Origin: Larix sibirica
Lineage: Eukaryota > Streptophyta > Pinopsida > Pinales > Pinaceae
Reading direction: 5' to 3'
NCBI GenBank assembly: GCA_004151065.3
Contig: NWUY0303974916.1
Coordinates: 1 to 28,597, forward strand
DNA: 28,597 nucleotides
Below, in pieces: positions 20,338 to 28,597 of this stretch. The notes under the pieces were generated by a model. It worked only from the letters and a program-made list of their open reading frames with translations. It ran no database searches and was not told where the DNA came from. The translations under genes and the position numbers were made by a program. Positions within the stretch are counted from its first letter, which is position 1, and each line of letters starts with the position of its first letter.

Positions 20338-20715
20338 GTGAAAGATATTTTTTCACTCACTGTTTTATTTATGACAAATGTTTCCAATTTACCAAAAACA
20401 ATAGCTGTAATTAATTTTGGAAGAAAACAGATAAGATATATCCCTGCTGGGGTGTCGTGCCCAGTGTGTTCAAATGTAACTATAACTTATTTATCCTGTA
20501 ACTGTTTCCTCCTTTCTACTCTAACCTCTCTAATCTTGCCTCACCTCAGAACCAGAACCAGCGGAATAAGAAAGAAAGTGAACAGGCAGGCTAAAAGCAC
20601 AAGCAAAGCTATTTGCTATTTTACGAAACAACAAAGAGATACGACACTTTGTGCTTGTTCGAAAAGAAAGAATGGAACTGCTAGAATTATTCTTGTAATA
20701 GTTCCGAATAGATAA
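20338..20715 (+). other. Unassigned 125-codon open frame
   Basis: The frame starts at GTG and ends at TAG. Its N-terminal half is Ile/Leu/Thr/Cys-rich (PVCSNVTITYLSCNCFLLST). Its C-terminal half is basic (TRTSGIRKKVNRQAKSTSK). It is one of the longest frames outside the repeat blocks, yet no domain is recognised. No internal ATG with better context stands out. It lies between a small array and repeat block 3. It could be a lineage-specific mitochondrial ORF or chance. Confidence 0.2.
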
Positions 20716-20759
20716 TGAATGGCACTAGTATAGTCTTATTATTACCAGTTCATATACAG

Positions 20760-22260
20760 ATCAAACTTTGAATGGAACAATGAATGGAATCTCGTTCAAC
20801 AGCTTATGAAGATGCTGGTTGTGCTGCTTGGCCCTTACCCTTAGACTCCTTCCCATTTCTTAAGCTTAGGAAGTAAGTCGCTACGCTCTAGATAATTGAT
20901 GCTCCTTCAACTGGTAATGCTTGTGGTTATGCTGCTTGGGCCAGTTCTGCTTATTCTAGTTATATTGGAAATTATCCCGGTTCAACTGCTGCTGGAAATG
21001 CTTCTTCAACTGGGGGATGCTTGGGCTGGGAATATTTATGATCCTGGCTGAGGAAGCTGATAATGTTGGGCCTTCAACTTATGCTTCTTGAAATGATCCT
21101 GAGGAGGCTGGGAAATGAGGCTTATTAAACTGTTTATACTGAAATTATGTTGGTTCAATTGGTGCTTATTAAGCTGGTGCTGGTGCGGCTGGGAAGACGG
21201 GAATATTGCTCCTTCAACTGGTACTGATGGAGATCTGCTCCTGGGAATAATGATGCTGGAAATGATTCTGGGAATGCTAATAATTATGCTACTGTCTTTC
21301 CTGCTGTCGGGTGATAAACTGCTTTCTACCTACGCCTTTACTTTTCCTGTCTCACCTGCGTCTGTAACTGCTACTGTTTTATATGCTGCTTCTGATGGGT
21401 AAACGACTGCTGCACCTTTTCAACCTTTTGCTGCTTGTGGTGTTGCTTCCCCTAGCGCTTTTGTCTTATGTGCCATATACACACTAGGGTTCAACAACTG
21501 CCTCATAAACGACTGAATCTGAATCAACATACTCTTAACTGCTTTAACTTCTGCTTAACCAACGGAATAAACAACAACTGCTCTATAAACGCTTCAACTG
21601 GATCTGCCATGGCTTAATAATAAACACTAAATTATGCTGCTATGACTTTCTGGTTATGCTACCGGATTGGATCGATCTGCAAGAACAGTGGTGGCTACTA
21701 TCTATCTCTTGCTGCTCTAGCTACTAGTAGTGGTGCTCCTGGGTCATTCTACATAATAAACCAAATAAGCTTTTTCAACTTTATCACCCGGATCAACCTT
21801 TGCCTCTTCTAGGTATACTGCTGCTACTGTGTTAGGTGTCACTTTGTAAATAGGGTAAACTGGGTAAGCTGCTACTATATAAGCTGGTTCATTTGCTGAA
21901 TCGACAGGATCTGCATAACCTGATGCTTTCTCAAATCTGTACGAGGTGCTGGCTTTGGTGCCGCTGGATCTACTATGAAGGGATATAATAAATCAATCGC
22001 ATCAACATTAGCTTTATCAACTTATGATGCCAGTACTTGTGCTTTTGCCATTGGCTATGCCACTAGTTGGCTTTACTAGTAAGGTGCTGCTACTAATGCT
22101 ATTGGTGAATAAGTAGGATCGACTGCTACCTACTGATGCTGGAAATGCTACGAGAACTGATGCTGCTCCTTCAAATCTTATGGCAATGATGGTGAGACTG
22201 GTTCTGCTTTGCTGCCTTTGCTAGGAAACCTTTTGCTGCTTGGCCCGGTTATGATAATGG
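20760..22260 (+). repeat. Degenerate 3-nt-periodic repeat block 3
   Basis: This is the longest of the three blocks. Words such as ggttcaactgctgctggaaa and tgctccttcaactggtactg are typical, and fragments such as SGNANNYATVFPAV appear in the favoured frame. From about 21400 to 22130 the words are altered (frequent taaac, ggatctgc, gctgctact) and stops are frequent in all frames. The end (22164-22194) matches block 2 at 14184-14216. No functional gene is supported. Confidence 0.65.
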
Positions 22261-22279
22261 CCCATAAGCAATTTCAATA

Positions 22280-22640
22280 GCCATTGCTGATATAAGGTCC
22301 TTGCCAGAAGCTCTAGTCATTACCAGTATCTTCGCTAGAAGATCAGTTGTAGCCAGTCATTGACAAGAGATAGGTCCAGAAGGTTACATCGGCCGATCAT
22401 GGGGGGGTCATAGCCAATAGCCAACCATAGTCAATAGTTGTTGGTCGATCAGAGCCAGTTGTCTTTGAATTTCCAGTCATTGCTGGGCTGGGCTTATTGG
22501 CTCGGTTACTCGGTTGGGCTGATCAGTTTGGATACTTTTATTTATGGGATACTGGTATTTTTTTATACAATACCAGGCTCAACTGGGATACTCCACCTTG
22601 GATATTGGTTACTTCAATTTGTTACTTGGGTTGGTTGTAC
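22280..22640 (+). repeat. Diverged repeats adjoining block 3
   Basis: At 22290-22470 the words gccagaagctctagtcatt, gtagccagtcattgac, catagccaatagcc and ccagtcattgctgg recur. At 22480-22640 ctgggctgggcttattggct, cggttactcggttgggct and gatactggta recur. The 74- and 86-codon frames at 22438-22757 read through these words in different phases and have no known domain. A 7-G run lies at 22401-22407. Confidence 0.45.
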
Positions 22641-22861
22641 TGTAAACCAAAAATATGTTTGAAGGTAGCTTGGGCGAGCGCTGGCTGTTTCAATTCATAT
22701 AGTAAATATATATACTTGTCACCTCACGAAACTGCCCACCCCTTGCACCCTTCGTGAAACAGTGACAACGCCTCAAGATGTGAACCTATCTGCTGATTGA
22801 TCCAACCTCCTTGCCGAAGGTCGTCTCTTAAATAATGGCATCGCAACGTTTAACACGGATA

Positions 22862-22872
22862 GGGGGGGGGGG
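22862..22872. repeat. Homopolymer run of 11 G
   Basis: The run is preceded by acacggata and followed by atg, which matches the context of the 10-G run at 19483-19492. Confidence 0.85.
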
Positions 22873-22995
22873 ATGTCCAGCTTAATCTTTCTCTACAATT
22901 AGATCTTCCTATCCCAAGCTCCCACAGAATGGTAGTTAACATATAATATATGCATTGAGTTAAAGCTTTTAGACCATTTCATATTACTCCCCGAA

Positions 22996-23090
22996 CTAAC
23001 TCGTAGTTCTGTCTCTTTAGCTTAAGACTATACCAAAAGCGCATGGACGAGACTCTCTTAAGGCGTGTTTATCCGCTGGGGACCAAGAAT
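22996..23090 (+). repeat. Dispersed direct repeat (partner 7098-7190)
   Basis: Shared words in order are gaactaac, tagt, ttctgt, agcttaagac, catggacgagact / aatggacgagact and gtttct/gtttat..c. The copies are about 16 kb apart and diverged. Confidence 0.5.
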
Positions 23091-23099
23091 AAAAAAGCA

Positions 23100-23870
23100 T
23101 GTGGCGTTAGGGCTTACACTACAGACTAAGCTAGTATCTGAAGGATAGTTTCCATGGAACCGCAAGATCAAATAGAAGCTAATAGTGATACTCTGTTGAC
23201 TGATTGTTAAGAGAGAACTAACCAAGTAAGAGATAAATAAAGTGTCCAGAGGGCAGTCCAGAGGGCTAAGAGACTACTTAAGCTAGTCCAGTTAATAAGG
23301 CTTACTCTGTGTACTGACTAGTAGGGCTAGTTAATAAAAACTTGTCTAAGGGGTGCACACTCTAAGGTTTTCCACTCATTGAAACGAAGTGCATGGACAA
23401 AGGCAGAAAGCTAGTAGTATCCAGCAGGGGGTATGAGGCATAGGTTCCCATAGTTGCACCAAAGTCTTCTATTTAGAAGGCATAGTGAAAATTCCAAAGG
23501 ATAAGTGGGCTGTAAGGCCTGGCCTAGGGATGAGTTTACAAATAAAAGTGTTCCAACTTAAACCACCTGCCAAGAAAAGCGTACCCATATTTGCTGAATA
23601 GCCTCTTGGCAAACCGCTGACACATCTTCCGAGAGAAGTGTAACTATATAATCTGCCCATAGCACGTATCCTTCACCTGCTCACGGCGGCCCAATAAACT
23701 CCCAACTCCTCCGGTTCATATACACTACTTGTTTCCATATAAACTACCCAAGGTTATAAAAAGGCTTATAACCTGTTCCCCCCCCCTGGTCCTTCCTTCT
23801 TCGACAATACGTGCTCTGGGTGGTATCCTCCTCCTTCCTGTCGCGTAGAGGTTATAGGTTTAATTGTCCT
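23100..23870. other. Intergenic stretch, no gene recognised
   Basis: No supported gene. It contains the duplicated word gtccagagggc (near 23244 and 23256) and a 9-C run at 23778-23786. Confidence 0.45.
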
Positions 23871-23879
23871 GAGGGTAGG

Positions 23880-24070
23880 CGGTCAAATTAGTGAATGGGA
23901 ATGCGGGTATGGCAGGTAAGCAATATAGGGGCGGACGGTAAGTGTGATGTGGTATAATTAAGTGGTAATGCGAGAATGGCGGGTATGGGATGGAAAGTTA
24001 TAATGGGTATGGTAAAAGCAGTAAAGCTAGATGGGGTAATGCGTACTCGGACTGAAACTAATCTGGGTAA
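23880..24070 (+). repeat. Purine-skewed gggtaatgcg-like stretch
   Basis: Recurring words are gaatgggaatgcgggtatggc, gtggtaatgcgagaatggcgg, gtatgggatgg and ggggtaatgcgtactcgg. It has the same style as 3400-3560 and is the complement of 11190-11660. Confidence 0.45.
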
Positions 24071-24206
24071 CTTCCAGAATAAAACCTATGGATTTTACAG
24101 ATCCGTCCTTTTATATCGTGTTCAGTTTTTCGATCTTCTGTCCGTTGTGCCACCCCGACCCTGAAGGATGTTGTCAGTTAATCTAATCGATCAGTGCCGG
24201 TGCACT

Positions 24207-24216
24207 CCCCCCCCCC
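24207..24216. repeat. Homopolymer run of 10 C
   Basis: Ten consecutive C, between tgcact and tcggc, equivalent to a 10-G run on the minus strand. Confidence 0.9.
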
Positions 24217-24219
24217 TCG

Positions 24220-24890
24220 GCATATGAATCAGTCCCCTTTGGCCACTCTTTCCTGGCCAGCCTAATCAGCAGAATACAAATAAGTATCAACCCATCATTC
24301 ACTATCAAGCCCCAGCCTTGTATGCAAAAAATATGTTGGCTGTTGCGGACAAAAAGCGGCCGGCGTACTGCTGCGGATTGAAGAACTGAAAAACTCTGGA
24401 GAACAAACTAAACATCCTTCTTTATTTATTTGTTCATTAGCAATCTGTCCGCCCGTCTGTTGTCCTGCTCCTGCTGTCAGAATAAATGGCCCCTTTAAAT
24501 GGTGGTAACGCCTCTCCTGTAATATGGGTCAGTTTATAATCCTGCATTATATATATATATTATATAATACCCCGTGCATAATAAACTTGTAGCAAGCTTA
24601 CAAAATTCCCTCCTTTAATAATTCAATTTGGATCGAAAGCGAACCTCTAAAAACATTCGCCATTCATTAACTGCATGCACCTATCTATATAAGCCTGTGG
24701 TGATGTGGGCATCTCCCCTTCTGAAGGGGGAAACGTCATCCTGCCTCTCCTCGTGGGTAAATGTCCTTGACCTCGGAAGGACAAGCGGCTTCGCTCCATA
24801 ATAAGGAATTCATACTCAATACAACATCCATTTGCTTTCGCCGATGAGGGGTGATATCCATGATATCTTAACGAGTTTTTATTAGACCTG
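24220..24890. other. Intergenic stretch, no gene recognised
   Basis: It contains an AT-only palindromic run at about 24546-24568 and a short G/C hairpin (ccccttctgaagggg near 24716). I see no coding or RNA gene. Confidence 0.4.
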
Positions 24891-24892
24891 CC

Positions 24893-25054
24893 ATGGTTCC
24901 ATTAGACAAAGAACACATATTTTCATCCTGTTTTGTGTTGGTTGTTGATGAAAGTAAGAAACTTATGTATTATGCTACTTTACATATAGATATAACTGGA
25001 AAGGTAAGTAAAACTTATATATGCGGCATGCACATATATAATGGTCTACTGTAA
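24893..25054 (+). other. Small coding-like open frame, 53 codons
   Basis: ATG at 24893 and TAA at 25052. The peptide MVPLDKEHIFSSCFVLVV then DESKKLMYYATLHIDITGK has a balanced, protein-like composition with no low-complexity run. An in-frame TAA about 24 bases upstream limits extension. It may be a complete short frame or a fragment of a longer decayed gene. I recognise no family. Confidence 0.25.
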
Positions 25055-25256
25055 TAGAGTTTTTTTTAGATTATTGAATGAAAAGAACCCCCCCGCCCTC
25101 CGTCCGTGGAGGGGTAGGTCACTGCAGCACGTTCAGGGTAGGTTTGACAATTGTATTGTAAGTAGGCACTTATCATGATTCTGACGGCTGGGCACGAACC
25201 TATATCATTATTCGTATTTATTGAAAGGTTTATATAAATATATACTTTGCTTGTTT

Positions 25257-25413
25257 ATTTTGGGTGGAGCAAGCCCACCCCAAACAATAGGATAGAGAGG
25301 TCCTCGGTATCACTTCAAACCAATGCAACCTTCCCCACCTCATATTGGGTAGCCCAACCTATCCTACTTAGACTTATACCATATTGTTTGGGGGCCTAAC
25401 CGCCACCCCAAAA
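25257..25413. mobile_element. MITE-like element with imperfect ~32-bp terminal inverted repeats
   Basis: The left end reads ttttgggtggagcaagccca then ccccaaacaata (to 25289). The reverse complement of the right end reads tttggggtggcggttaggcc then cccaaacaata (25382-25413). The innermost 12 bases (ccccaaacaata / tattgtttgggg) match exactly, and about three quarters of the full arms match. The interior is only about 92 bp and does not encode protein. I could not find a target-site duplication. A nuclear MITE fragment, a mitochondrial repeat hairpin, or a stem-loop RNA are all possible. Confidence 0.45.
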
Positions 25414-25419
25414 ACTAAC

Positions 25420-25800
25420 TATATAAATCCATACCACCAGGCTTCCAGTCCTCGGTATAAGAACGAACCTGCTTAGTAGTTGGTGTTCCCCGGTAAGACA
25501 TTCTCCATCGATTGTACAATAAAATTAAGAATATCCAGGGTTCTAAAGAAGATATCCCCATATGAAACTGGCATTAGGTTGGAGACTGGCACAAAGTTGG
25601 GAAGGGTGGGGTCTGTTTATTCCGGGGCAGGGTCCTTTTATCTCGGGGTGTGGTTCGCTTGTCCCGATGAGGGGGGGGTAAATATAGGTTGGTGAAGCAG
25701 GTAGTTTGTTTGAGTATGGGTAAACATAAAGTAAAGACAAAGAAGGTATAAATAGCGATAATAGTGTTTAAGATGTCATCAATTTTTATAAAAGGCCGGT
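25420..25800. other. Intergenic stretch, no gene recognised
   Basis: It contains the repeat copy at 25560-25592 (partner 4338-4370) and an 8-G run at 25671-25678. Overlapping frames on both strands have no motif. Confidence 0.4.
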
Positions 25801-26016
25801 TCAACTAGGCTCTCTCTGATTGACCATCATCCCATCCATGTATCTTAAGTTTTGGCTTTCAATAATAAGCAGTTTCCTCTCTGCTGAAGTGCTGTACGAT
25901 ATCTGCTCAAGGTTTCTGGCTTTAGTTTCAATCCGGCCGGCAGTTCTTCTTCCACGATCTCCGCTAAAGGAAAACCCTAAGTATTTTGCAGAACGAGGCT
26001 TAGGTGGAACAGAGAG
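25801..26016 (-). pseudogene. Possible non-LTR (LINE) reverse transcriptase C-terminal fossil
   Basis: A minus-strand frame is open from 26016 down to TGA at 25801-25803 (71 residues, no ATG near the start). It contains PPKPRSAKYLGFSFSG, then RIETKARN, then SAERKLLIIES and RYMDGMM. In plant LINE reverse transcriptases a [KR]YLGxPL word is followed about 30-40 residues later by LSxAGRxxLIxSVL and YxM, so the order and spacing are suggestive. The central Trp and Gly of that motif are replaced. A second minus frame (25976-25845) reads ELPAGLKLKPETLS and CLLLKAKT and is also open, so a frameshift mix is possible. The catalytic YADD region is not visible upstream. This is an inference from remembered motif patterns only. 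Confidence 0.3.
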
Positions 26017-26019
26017 CTA

Positions 26020-26540
26020 CAAGGGAGTGACGCAGGTAACTTCTAGGTGCTGGGGTTAGGTAAAAACTTTTTGAAATGCATTACACAAATAGCGAGTTGG
26101 TCTTTTGGGGCGGTTCCAGGCAATCCAAAAATATGAGCCAAAGACATTTAATAAAGACAATGGCTTATCCAGGTTCGGAGGCATATGATCGTTTCCTAAT
26201 TCGAGTTTGCTTTAGTCAAATCTATTATTTAATGCATGTAAGGCCGGCGCCTTCCTTTCTTAAGTCTAGCATGTAGTTCCTCAATGAGGGCTTTAGCTTG
26301 AGGAGGGTAGCTGCCCATTCTATCCAACATAAATTCTTTCAAGTAAGCATATAATTCTTATCCTAGCAATGCTGTCCAAATTCTTAAAAAGTATCTGCTG
26401 CTGGGGGTTAAGCCCGGTCCGATAAGATCATAGTGTTACTAAGCAGCATCTGAAAGCAAGTGTGTAGTGCCCATGCTCGCTTTCTCTGTTGATCACCCGT
26501 CCCTACAATATAATTCTATATAAAGCAGTCCCTTCTAAGC
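26020..26540. other. Intergenic stretch, no gene recognised
   Basis: Plus-strand frame 26076-26276 and its antisense are open for about 65 codons without a recognised family. It could include more of the retroelement remnant from 25.8-26.0 kb, but I see no motif to show it. Confidence 0.35.
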
Positions 26541-26544
26541 GCTT

Positions 26545-26612
26545 CTTTAAATGACCCCGCTGGTAATGCTGGTAATGGCGCTAGGACTCCTCGTGCTGCT
26601 GGGCGCCTATTA
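26545..26612 (+). repeat. Small isolated piece of the 3-nt-periodic family
   Basis: The words gaccccgctggtaatgctgg, taatggcgc and cgtgctgctgggcgcc match the vocabulary of blocks 1-3. The neighbouring 26620-26780 has short repeats (gaaaggaagc at 26632 and 26700, ggcgtac, ataaagcagac twice near 26750 and 26763). Confidence 0.45.
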
Positions 26613-26779
26613 TTATCGGTAAATCGTACAGAAAGGAAGCGGACACGTACTTGGCGTACTAATATGAGAACATTATACATACTTTCTAAAGAGGACATCG
26701 GAAAGGAAGCATAAAGGAAGCATACTAAAAGGCGTACCTCATACGGACATAAAGCAGACGACATAAAGCAGACACAACA

Positions 26780-27166
26780 GCGGCTTCATACGGACTTCGT
26801 GCTTAATGCTTAAAAGTGTAAGTCAAGGGGTAAGATAAATGTTAGTTAATAGGCTGCATGGCTGCTGATAAGTAGTTTACCCGAGTAGTGGGTGTATGAG
26901 GCAGTCCCAAGGCATAGGTAAATTCTGAGTTCCGAGGCGAAGGGGGAGAGGCTGTAGGTGTTTCCAAGGGCTAGTCGTACCCCCAAGGGTGAGGTAAGAG
27001 TCAATGGAAGGAATGACGAAGACATATGTTGATTCCACATTTGGGAGCTTTGGACATGTTTAGGAGTGGCATAGTAAACCGATCGATGAGGAGTTTGAAG
27101 ATTGATTTTCCCCTCGGAGCCCACCGAGAGATAAGGAATTAGAGCAGGACGAGTCTTCCCCAAATA
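26780..27166. other. Intergenic stretch upstream of the RNase H fossil
   Basis: A 105-codon minus-strand frame (26846-27163) is open but unassigned. On the plus strand the segment could hold more of the retroelement polyprotein, yet I find no Asp-Gly-Ser/Ala start of the RNase H domain or reverse transcriptase motif. Confidence 0.35.
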
Positions 27167-27543
27167 TACCTTGCACCAATAACCCTTACAACATATCTTA
27201 TTCCTCTACTCCCCCTCGCATATGCTCATCCATGTTAGTGGTGTGTGTTGCTGTATCTCTCAATAATAAAGCAGAATATGATGCGGTGATTTACTTATTC
27301 TCCCATGCCCTTCACCTTCAAATTTGTAACTTGCACGTTCACCTTGATTCCCAGTTGTTTGTTGCACAGTTTAAGAACTATTACTAGGTGCATGATCCTT
27401 ACCTGTTTAGGAATTCTACGTGAGTTATACAATTGTTTAAGTAGTTTGAATCCATTACATTCACTCATGTCCCATTACATTTCATCAATAGCTTTTTAGA
27501 TCACATGGCCAATCAAATACTAGAGTAGCATTTCACACATTAA
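27167..27543 (+). pseudogene. Retroelement RNase H domain fossil (Ty3/gypsy-like polyprotein fragment)
   Basis: In the frame of 27241 the peptide reads SLNNKAEYDAV, HALHLQICNLHVHLDSQLF, VHDPYLF, FESITFTHVP and LDHMANQIL. This follows the order of the plant retroelement RNase H domain: NNxAEYxAL with the catalytic Glu, LxVxxDSQLVV with the catalytic Asp, VRDPxLxR, FExIxYxHVPRxxN, and ADxLAN with the last Asp. Just upstream, in another frame (27173-27234), YLIPLLPLAYAHPC resembles the strand before that motif, implying a frameshift near 27235-27242. Internal stops are TAG at 27385, TGA at 27421, TAG at 27442 and TAG at 27526 (where a Trp is expected). The first catalytic Asp (DGS/DGA), reverse transcriptase and integrase are not seen. 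It is a dead fragment, presumably transferred from the nucleus. Confidence 0.75.
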
Positions 27544-28597
27544 ACATAGAATGAAAAGAATAAAAACAATCACATGTACATTAATAACCATAACATTTTA
27601 AGAAAAATGCATCACATCGTTTGCATCACAAGGCCCATAGCATAGAAATCATGTGTGTGTAACCTCATACGTCATCATTTACATCCAAACCTACGCTCTA
27701 TAAAAAATGGTATACTTACAAAAAGTCCCATGCCATACATGGGGGCAATTCCATTGACTTCCTAATCATCATCATGTTGGAAACCTACTCCTTGGGATGA
27801 ATAATATTGCCTTATTATTCTTTGTATTAATCAGAAATATGAAGAGTCACAGTGGAGTCCAATAGACCTCTTGGAAGATGAAACCCAGGGTCATATCATA
27901 TTCTATTTTTGATTTTGTTTATATGAATGAAATGTATCTCACGTTTATCTTAATTCTGCTCATTCTAACAGTGGTATTATATAATTATAGTTCTTAGGGC
28001 CTGTGGGGAGCTATGGTAGTTGTCCATAGCATGTTATCCATGAGAGTGTTTCTTTCAGGGTGATTTTCATTGCTGAGCTGAGTAGTTCATTTGTCTGTTG
28101 GGAATTCATGTGACTGCTGGGCGCATTTCCGTTAGCTATAGCTATAGCATCAATTACTTTTTTTGTTCAAATTTGTGATTTCTGTCCTTGCCCTCCTTTT
28201 GTCGAGCAAGCAATACCTTTTGAGCATTGGTTTTATTTTCACTCCATGTTCGCTTGTCTTGCTCTGTTGTAACTACGTTCAGATATCCTCGTATTCATGA
28301 GTTTGTCCATTAGTTTTCTAATTTTACAGATAAGGAATACTCTACATGTAAGCATTCTTTATATCCTCAAGCTACGCAGTAGGTGGTTTATTTGGTATAT
28401 TATTTTCTTATTACCACAAGGTATTAATACTATTTATTAAATGGCTGAGCCAACCATTGCTCCGTTGTATTGCTATTCATTCTGTTGGCTCCATAGTCTA
28501 GCTATCCGTTAACATTCATGAGATAAGCATGGTGAAGTTGTGTGCATCACAGACCTCTGGAAACAAAGGGTGCAGCCTGGACTTGTTCTACAGAAAT
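27544..28597. other. AT-rich stretch, no gene recognised
   Basis: The region following the RNase H fossil has no open frame of interest and no integrase zinc-binding or catalytic motif that I can read. It may still be retroelement-derived, since composition changes little from 27.2 kb on. The word agctatagctatagc near 28134 is a short palindromic repeat. Confidence 0.4.

Noticed and set aside
24546-24568. AT-only palindrome as a replication origin or terminator
   Set aside because: Simple TA alternation is common in AT-rich DNA and there is no supporting context such as a gene end or conserved box.
25845-25976. Separate minus-strand gene in the second open frame (ELPAGLKLKPETLS)
   Set aside because: It overlaps the alternative frame that has the KYLG word. 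It is short, has no start codon, and is best treated as part of the same possible fossil.

Overview
The window looks like an intergenic, accessory stretch of a large plant mitochondrial genome. A gymnosperm (conifer-like) chondriome is my best guess. The reasons are indirect: moderate GC, no visible CpG depletion (which argues against ordinary plant nuclear DNA), a decayed RNase H domain of the kind found in plant LTR-retroelement polyproteins, and very many short diverged tandem and dispersed repeats. I recognise no intact standard mitochondrial or plastid protein gene, no rRNA and no tRNA on either strand. The organism and compartment are inferences.

Layout. Positions 1-1150 are dominated by a block of degenerate three-base-periodic repeats (GCT/GGT/GGGAAT/TCAACT words) that reads as Ala/Gly/Asn/Ser/Thr-rich peptide but breaks frame repeatedly. 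Related blocks lie at about 13.55-14.26 kb and 20.76-22.26 kb, all in the same orientation. From 1.5 to 3.7 kb there are short tandem arrays (about 50 bp, a perfect 18 bp unit, and 27-28 bp units). A coding-like but frameshifted island spans 4.36-4.99 kb. From 5.6 to 12.6 kb there are diverged repeats and small tandem arrays with little else. From 16.0 to 16.6 kb there is a cluster of a short dispersed repeat family.

A second coding-like island spans 17.6-18.2 kb, followed by a GC-richer segment open on both strands at 18.2-18.5 kb. Small unassigned reading frames lie at 19.1, 19.6-20.0 (minus), 20.3-20.7 and 24.9 kb. A hairpin or MITE-like element with imperfect terminal inverted repeats is at about 25.26-25.41 kb. 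A possible non-LTR reverse transcriptase fossil lies on the minus strand at 25.8-26.0 kb. The best-supported protein relic is the RNase H fossil at 27.17-27.54 kb.

There are no gene sets working together here. The visible biology is genome growth by local tandem duplication, dispersal of short repeats, capture of retroelement fragments and decay. I did not find a convincing new functional system. The most unusual signal is the dispersed, strand-consistent, three-base-periodic repeat family; next are the long G or C runs, two of which share the same flanks.
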